NCBI GenBank assembly: GCA_036939755.1
Contig: JALLAZ010000424.1
Location: 1-12,391 of the forward strand
Origin: Stephanodiscus triporus
Lineage: Eukaryota > Bacillariophyta > Thalassiosirophyceae > Thalassiosirales > Thalassiosiraceae
Direction of reading: 5' to 3'
Length of the DNA: 12,391 nucleotides
Of this stretch, positions 8,701-12,391 are shown one piece after another. A program made the position numbers and the translations under genes. The notes beneath the pieces are model-generated. The model saw only the letters and a program-made list of their open reading frames with translations, had not been told where the DNA came from and made no database searches. Position 1 is the stretch's first letter; each line of letters begins with the position of its first letter.

Positions 8701-11700
8701 TGCTTCCTCCTCATTGTGTGCGTCTTCATCATCAATACCATCATCTTCCCAAGATCCTGCCTCTTCAAACGACTGTGATGTAATCGAACACAACAAATCC
8801 AACGACGACGTCGGTTTCTCCTCCAATACTTCCAAGCCCAGGTTCTTGGCATACGGCGTGTGAGACCATGGAAAATTCGCCTCCTCCAACAATCTCAGCC
8901 GTTCTTCTGTCAACGATGTAGATTCGTTGTTCTCAATACGTCGGTGCTGCTTACGACATTCCTTGACAAAATTCTTGACGCGGCTCCGAATTTCGTCATC
9001 CGGAATAACAGCGTAGTTTATTAGCCCTCCATCCTCGATGCAAGGACGTAAGAATTCGAGGTTTTCGGCCCATCTTTTTTCGGCTTCAACCACGCTTCGG
9101 TGTAGTGCCATAATCTTCCCATCCTCAATTGGCGATTCTGTTCCGTCAATGGCCAGTAGCTTCGATGTTGCAGACGCATAAAATGAAGCGTCAAATGTGG
9201 GGACAGGATTCATATTGGGACATCGCCGCATGAGACATTTCTTCCTGAGACGATTCGGCCCACCAAACTTAGGCTTATCAAGACAAAAATTACACTCGCC
9301 ACAATCGTCGCGCAAACAAACTTCGCATCGTCCGCACATCGCCTTTCGCACGTTGGGGTTTCTCTCTTGCTGAGTTGCATAGGATGCGGATTGAGACCGC
9401 CAGGAGCTATCCGTGGATGATATTGCGGAGGATAGGAGATCAAGTGGCGAAAGAAATGTTTGCTTAGTTGGATCTCCTAATGCCCCACTATTTGCTACAA
9501 ACTGGCAATCATTCCGGTCGAATGGTGATCCTCCATAAAGACCTGGGTGATGATGATCTGGTGCAGGAGAAGTTGGTCGCGAGAAAGTGCCAATAAACGA
9601 TGACATAGCGGAGGAGAGAAGATCGAGTGGCGACGGCATTCTTGGCTCTCCTGGTTCTCCAACCTTTGATGCAATGACGCCTGGCTGATGAGGACCTGGG
9701 GCGGGAGCAGCAGCGGCGTGATAATGAAGTTGAGTAACAGTAGTCGGTGAGATCTGCTGTTGACGGGGGAGACTCATGGTTGAGTGCAACTTTGACGTAC
9801 TCGTGATGGGACTCGCACACTTCCCGCCGCTCACGAGCGCCTCGTCGAATGGAATTCCGTAGTACTTCATTTCCTTCATAAAATCCTTCCTGCGTACGCT
9901 CGGCGGCAGCTGCACTTTTTCGTTGCAGACGTAAAAAATGCAGTGACAAAACATTTCGTAATCGCGTGGAAGGGGAATGGCCATGTCGCCGACACGCATG
10001 GCGGAGCGCGTTATCGCGGCAATCTTTGAGCCCTCATGTTTCAATAGTATCTCAGTTGGAACTTGGACAACTGTGCCCCCGAGATTGAACTTCACTTGTT
10101 CCTTCGGAGGGGAGTTTTCCGCATTCAATAAGGGAAAGCTTCTAACTTGCCAAGACGTTGACAGCTTAGAAGCTTTCGCCTCAATGACAGGAGACGACAC
10201 AACTCTTTGGCTTTGTTCTTTTGGCTCGTAGCTGTTGCCGCCTTGATCCACAGAATCAATGCATTCAATGCCGTTCATTGCATTTTTCGCAGGTGAACTG
10301 GCACGACCTCCAGTCATCAACATCATGGCAGCTGCGGCAACTGAATCAGCAGCTGATGAAATCGCATCTTCGTGGTCCTGAAGTTGAAGTGCAGCCGTAG
10401 CCTCAGCGGGGGCAGCCGAAGGAGGAGTAACCTCGGGGGCCTGAAACAACTCTGATTGAGAACCAATTTGAAGTGGTGGGCGAGGACGAGACTCATGGGC
10501 TTGGCTGGAACTATAGATTGGCGAGATATCATCGTACGGATGACGCGGCGCGTCTGGAAGTGTGTCCAAAACTTCACAGGGGAGAGGATCACGCTCGGCC
10601 AGGCCGTGTCGCTTGCGCAATTCGTTCATCATCGGACGCCACAGCCTACGGCGATTGTTGCTGCAAAATATTGTGGGGAACAGGCGTACGAAATGAATAG
10701 CGATATGAATAACGAAATGAATTACGGTCAGCGGGGGGCGCAAAGACGAAAAGCACGGAAACGACAGATCCAGCGACACTAATTTACTCACACAAACCAA
10801 TTCTTCAACTGGGGCTTCTCCAAACCGGTGGCTCGCGATAGATCGGCATAGTTCTGCTCCGACGGATAGGGCTGTTCGATGTGCTGCCTCGATAGCAACC
10901 ACGACCTCAAGTAGTCGACGGCCAGTTGATTTAACTTAGGATGGCCGCTGCGGTCCTTCCTCTTCTTGTCCGACGATACAGAGTCGGGCGACTCGTTCGA
11001 GCTAGACACAGAAATCGACGCATTTTCGAAATCGTCTGATGTCTTCCATGAGTCACTTGCGGAGTTGGCAACGGTCTCTGGGTGAAGTATTGCCGTGTCA
11101 TGGTCGTAATTAGGCATCGGATGGGAAGGGTCCGGCGAAGATGGCTTCGCGGACGTTGCGAGTAAATAACTCAGTGGATTATCCTCCTTGGAACCATCGC
11201 GGCTCTCCTTCTGGTTATGAGAGCCTACCCTCGCAACGGAAGGAGGGGAAGGAGCTCTATCCGCGGTCTTCTCTCTTCCCGCGTCGGCCGCGACGGGAGC
11301 GGGGGTGGCGGTGGAGGATCGTTTGGCACTCTCGAGGGCCGCCAGCACCTCGTTGGCGCGTTTTTCCTTGGCGTCCAGCGAGTCCCTTGCCTTACATTGC
11401 TTCTTCCACGTCTTCTTTTGCCAATCCTTGTGTTGAGACTTGGCCCTTAACTGAGAGGCCTTTTCGGCCGCATCCGTCCTCTTGGTGCCGCGTGCGGCCT
11501 CCCATTCGTCGAGGTCGAATACCTTCTCTTGATCCCGTTGATGAGGCCCAGGGGCGGCCTTGCCGTTGCGATGTTGCATCGCCGAGTAGTACTCGGTAGC
11601 CGTGGGAGACCTGGGACGTTGGTTAAACCAGCCGGGGGCGGTTCGACGATAGTCGACGGGATCGGGATGGACGTACTTGGGCGGCAGACGCGGCACGACG

Positions 11701-12176
11701 ATCCCCTCGCCCCACCGGCCGTGCGTCGGTACGATCCTCTGGGGGACGAGCTGTTCCGCATCCTCCTCCCCGACCTCTCGGGGGATGTCGTCCCCTCCGC
11801 GAGCTTGTCCGGTCCCTCCCACTCGGGGGGGGGGGGGATCGGCCCGTTCGCCGTCATCCTCCGTCCGGGCCTCGCGCGCGATGGCGTCCTCCCTCCTCTT
11901 CTTCGAGATCTCGTCCGAAACCTCTTCGGCGCCGTCCTCGGAAGTATCCGAAGGATCCTCCTCCTCCTCGTCGTCCCTCGTCGACGACGAAGCGCCGTCC
12001 CGCGAACCCGACGCCCGGGCGAACACTTCCCCGGTCCCACCGTCCTCGACCCCTCCCCCGTCGTCGTCGTTGCCACGTGCGTCTGCGTCCTCGTCCATCT
12101 CCTCGTCGGACGCCAACGACGACGCCGCGTCGGCGCTCGAGTAGAGGAGATTGCCGAGCAGGCCCACGCATTTTCC
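5758..12176 (-). CDS. Giant chromatin reader/transcription factor: TALE homeobox, BTB, 2 CXXC, HA-like, 2 AP2-like, 2 Tudor, PHD (5' end uncertain)
   Basis: Exons on the minus strand are 12176-10792, 10660-8089, 8002-7451, 7359-6573, 6481-6296 and 6188-5758, giving about 1970 residues. Introns are 131, 86, 91, 91 and 107 bp with GTGAGT, GTAAGT or GTACGT donors and CAG acceptors. Every intron cuts a domain that splicing restores in frame. Order by residue: acidic disordered region with a KKRK basic cluster (1-410), TALE homeobox (415-475), BTB/T1 (651-732), CXXC (904-942), HA-like (991-1062), CXXC (1141-1179), acidic and helical stretch, AP2-like (1309-1377 and 1493-1561), MBD-like fragment (about 1683-1712), two PTM-type Tudor domains, PHD (1877-1918) and a basic tail with SPRKRK. 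It is probably a nuclear protein reading DNA sequence, CpG status and histone tails. The 5' end is open: the frame runs back to a possible acceptor at 12177-12178, and the first in-frame ATG is at about residue 24 (EEMDED). Function is inferred from domains only. Confidence 0.88.
5917..6042 (-). other. PHD finger
   Basis: Residues 1877-1918. It has the Cys4-His-Cys3 pattern with canonical spacing: CETC, eight residues to CSTC, four to His, two to Cys, and a final WSCAFC. PHD fingers bind histone H3 tails. An acidic run upstream and a coiled, basic tail downstream (SPRKRK) complete the C terminus. Confidence 0.93.
6103..6380 (-). other. PTM/DIR17-type Tudor domain 2 (split by intron 6189-6295)
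   Basis: Residues about 1800-1856. GSVGYQFKKEFDGKWFDGVV, then NDKDRRCHYPEDDDFEDLSMADL. It is a clear duplicate of domain 1 and lies directly before the PHD finger. In plant PTM a Tudor-like domain also lies near a PHD finger. Confidence 0.72.
6408..6678 (-). other. PTM/DIR17-type Tudor domain 1 (split by intron 6482-6572)
   Basis: Residues about 1731-1790. GVGYKFRKNF, then GWFEGEVVDI and, after the intron, DKDRKCFYAANGHIEDLCIAEL. The fold pattern is K.F...W..G.V......Y.V.Y.DG..EDL...EL, as in plant PTM. Confidence 0.7.
6733..6822 (-). other. MBD-like fragment
   Basis: Residues about 1683-1712. GPGWNYFSPTGQRFRSVKEA resembles the methyl-CpG-binding domain pattern (PpGW..., then Y.SP.GK..RS..E). 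The segment between GW and YFSP that normally holds the DNA loop is missing, so this is either a shortened relative or a chance match. Confidence 0.35.
7048..7077 (-). repeat. VF.LDEW.AA motif, copy B
   Basis: VFTLDEWKAA at residues 1598-1607, after the second AP2-like domain, followed by KKSDAVNAK. It matches copy A at eight of ten positions. Confidence 0.7.
7186..7483 (-). other. AP2-like DNA-binding domain 2 (split by intron 7360-7450)
   Basis: Residues 1493-1561. RGITVRPSGKW, then QVQLYYAGKSRYIGVFETK and AAVAYELARDCF. Most positions match copy 1, including the C-terminal DP.PEQ and MRKAAF. The intron is at the same place and phase as in copy 1. Confidence 0.82.
7829..8121 (-). other. AP2-like DNA-binding domain 1 (split by intron 8003-8088)
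   Basis: Residues 1309-1377. RGVTVRPSGKW, then after the intron QVQLYYAGNSRYIGLFDSK and an EEASLAYEIARD helix. This matches the AP2/ERF pattern of three strands (G.....SGKW, RYIG.F) followed by an A-rich helix. A charged extension ending MRKAAF follows. Confidence 0.82.
8509..8625 (-). other. CXXC zinc finger 2
   Basis: Residues 1141-1179. It has eight cysteines in the same spacing as finger 1, with DCGKC, CIDKPKFGGPN and RRC. The two fingers share CxDKPKFGGPN, so they arose by duplication or were homogenised. Confidence 0.92.
8782..8808 (-). repeat. SSLDLLCSI linear motif, copy 3
   Basis: Residues 1080-1088, after the HA-like domain and before the second CXXC finger. It is a diverged third copy; a downstream GSW (residues 1097-1099) echoes the SSW after copy 2. 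Confidence 0.6.
8860..9075 (-). other. Helicase-associated (HA)-like domain
   Basis: Residues about 991-1062. Helical sequence with W..NLEFLRP, then VKNFVKECRKQHRR and LTEERLRLLEEANFPW. The pattern of basic helix, LT.ER...L and a final F.W matches the HA domain seen in multiple copies in diatom and bacterial proteins. Only one copy is seen. The call is by pattern. Confidence 0.6.
9220..9336 (-). other. CXXC zinc finger 1
   Basis: Residues 904-942. All eight zinc-binding cysteines are present in C-x2-C-x2-C-x4-C-x2-C-x2-C order with the two distal cysteines, plus the KFGG motif that contacts CpG DNA and an RRC end as in DNMT1, MLL and CFP1. The family binds mainly unmethylated CpG. Confidence 0.92.
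9424..9450 (-). repeat. SPLDLLSSA linear motif, copy 2
   Basis: Residues 866-874, followed by ISSTDSSW. DNA similarity to copy 1 is also visible (GAGATC.AGTGGCGA on the plus strand), consistent with a local duplication or with strong constraint. Confidence 0.75.
9607..9633 (-). repeat. SPLDLLSSA linear motif, copy 1
   Basis: Residues 805-813 of the large protein, in a disordered Pro/Ser-rich linker after the BTB domain. An almost identical motif follows 55 residues later. Confidence 0.75.
9850..10095 (-). other. BTB/POZ domain of the T1 (KCTD, K+ channel tetramerisation) type
   Basis: Residues about 651-732. The pattern VKFNLGGTVVQVPTEIL, a basic/Ser stretch, IPLPRDYEMFCHCIFYV, then VQLPPSVRRKDFMKEMKYYGIP follows the T1 BTB fold: NxGG start, D-R-D-like turn with F, LP, and FYGI-like end. 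Such domains mediate oligomerisation or cullin-3 binding. Here an oligomerising role is inferred. Confidence 0.8.
10621..10934 (-). other. TALE-class homeobox (domain, split by intron 10661-10791)
   Basis: Residues about 415-475. Helix 1 is followed by the loop QPYPSEQ, the three-residue extension that defines TALE homeodomains, then TGLEKPQLKNWFV and, after the intron, NNRRRLWRP. W48, F49, N51 and R53 (homeodomain numbering), which contact DNA or build the core, are present. The intron splits the valine codon of WFV (GT|C). Confidence 0.9.
11493..11522 (-). repeat. VF.LDEW.AA motif, copy A
   Basis: VFDLDEWEAA in the N-terminal region before the homeobox (residues about 219-228), followed by K/T-rich sequence and a DAAEKA segment. 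The same motif recurs about 1380 residues later. Confidence 0.7.
11825..11837 (-). repeat. Homopolymer of 13 G (13 C on the coding strand)
   Basis: The run sits inside exon 1 of the large gene and encodes consecutive prolines. The frame stays open on both sides at this length, so 13 is probably right, but it is a likely site of sequencing or replication slippage. Confidence 0.85.
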
Positions 12177-12391
12177 CTGATGTTAGTGTTTTATCATATT
12201 TATTATTCCGAGCACGGGGCGGGGGAAATGGTGGGGAGGGCGAAGGGAGAGGAGAGAGAGAGAAAATGACGGACGATGGGGCATAAAAAAGAGGGAGAGG
12301 AGGTAGGTCCCACGTCGGGTGTGAGAAAATGAATGACAATCGGGTGGGGGGGGGGGGGGGGGGGGGGGGAAAAAAAACAAAAAAAAAAAAA
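12177..12391. other. Low-complexity region at window edge, upstream of the large gene
   Basis: On the minus strand, TAACATCAG ends at 12177 and looks like a 3' splice acceptor for exon 1, with CTAAC just before it. The rest is purine-rich on the plus strand and holds no supported gene. It ends in a run of 24 G (12346-12369) followed by near-pure A to the end, which looks like a contig edge or assembly artefact. Confidence 0.5.

Noticed and set aside
8141..8863. Plus-strand open frame of 240 codons within the giant gene
   Set aside because: It is Ser/Leu-rich low-complexity sequence, the mirror of acidic and Cys-rich coding sequence on the minus strand.
11529..12269. Several long open frames on both strands across exon 1 of the giant gene
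   Set aside because: GC-rich, repetitive sequence leaves several frames open. Only the chosen frame leads into the homeobox.
12346..12391. Poly-G followed by poly-A as a real genomic element or a cDNA tail
   Set aside because: The position at the window edge and the purity of the runs fit a sequencing or assembly artefact better, and the introns show that the window is genomic and not cDNA.

Overview
The window is nuclear DNA of a eukaryote, most likely a diatom (probably centric) or a close stramenopile relative. The evidence is compact genes with short introns (83-177 bp, GTGAGT/GTAAGT donors and CAG/TAG acceptors), a stramenopile-style AP2-like domain, a helicase-associated (HA)-like domain, and duplicated PTM-type Tudor modules next to a PHD finger. 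The organism call is inference. No RNA gene, intact mobile element or CRISPR array was seen.

Layout: (1) 328-2209, plus strand, a three-exon succinyl-CoA:3-ketoacid CoA-transferase with a long mitochondrial-type leader. (2) 2671-3672, minus strand, convergent to it: a single-exon SGF29-type double-Tudor protein carrying a SAP30-like Sin3-binding region at its N terminus. (3) 4012-4878, plus strand, divergent from the SGF29 gene across a 339-bp promoter region: a two-exon Rab18/RabC small GTPase. (4) 4879-5757, mostly gene-free, with a decayed 60-bp repeat on the minus strand that encodes a NUMOD3-like motif. (5) 5758-12176, minus strand, about half of the window: one six-exon gene for a chromatin/transcription protein of about 1970 residues. 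Its 5' end is not resolved. (6) 12177-12391, low-complexity sequence ending in a G24 run and poly-A, which looks like a contig edge.

The large gene is the main discovery. Read N to C it has an acidic disordered region, a TALE homeobox, a BTB/T1 domain, a CXXC zinc finger, an HA-like helical domain, a second CXXC finger, two AP2-like domains, an MBD-like fragment, two PTM/DIR17-type Tudor domains, a PHD finger and a basic tail. All five introns interrupt a recognisable domain, and each splice restores that domain in frame, so this is very probably one gene and not several neighbours. The two AP2-like copies share one intron position and phase, and so do the two Tudor copies, which points to duplication of intron-containing segments.

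Two of the four genes (the SGF29 fusion and the giant reader/transcription factor) are chromatin-associated. The CoA-transferase and the Rab GTPase are metabolic and trafficking housekeeping genes with no evident link to them.
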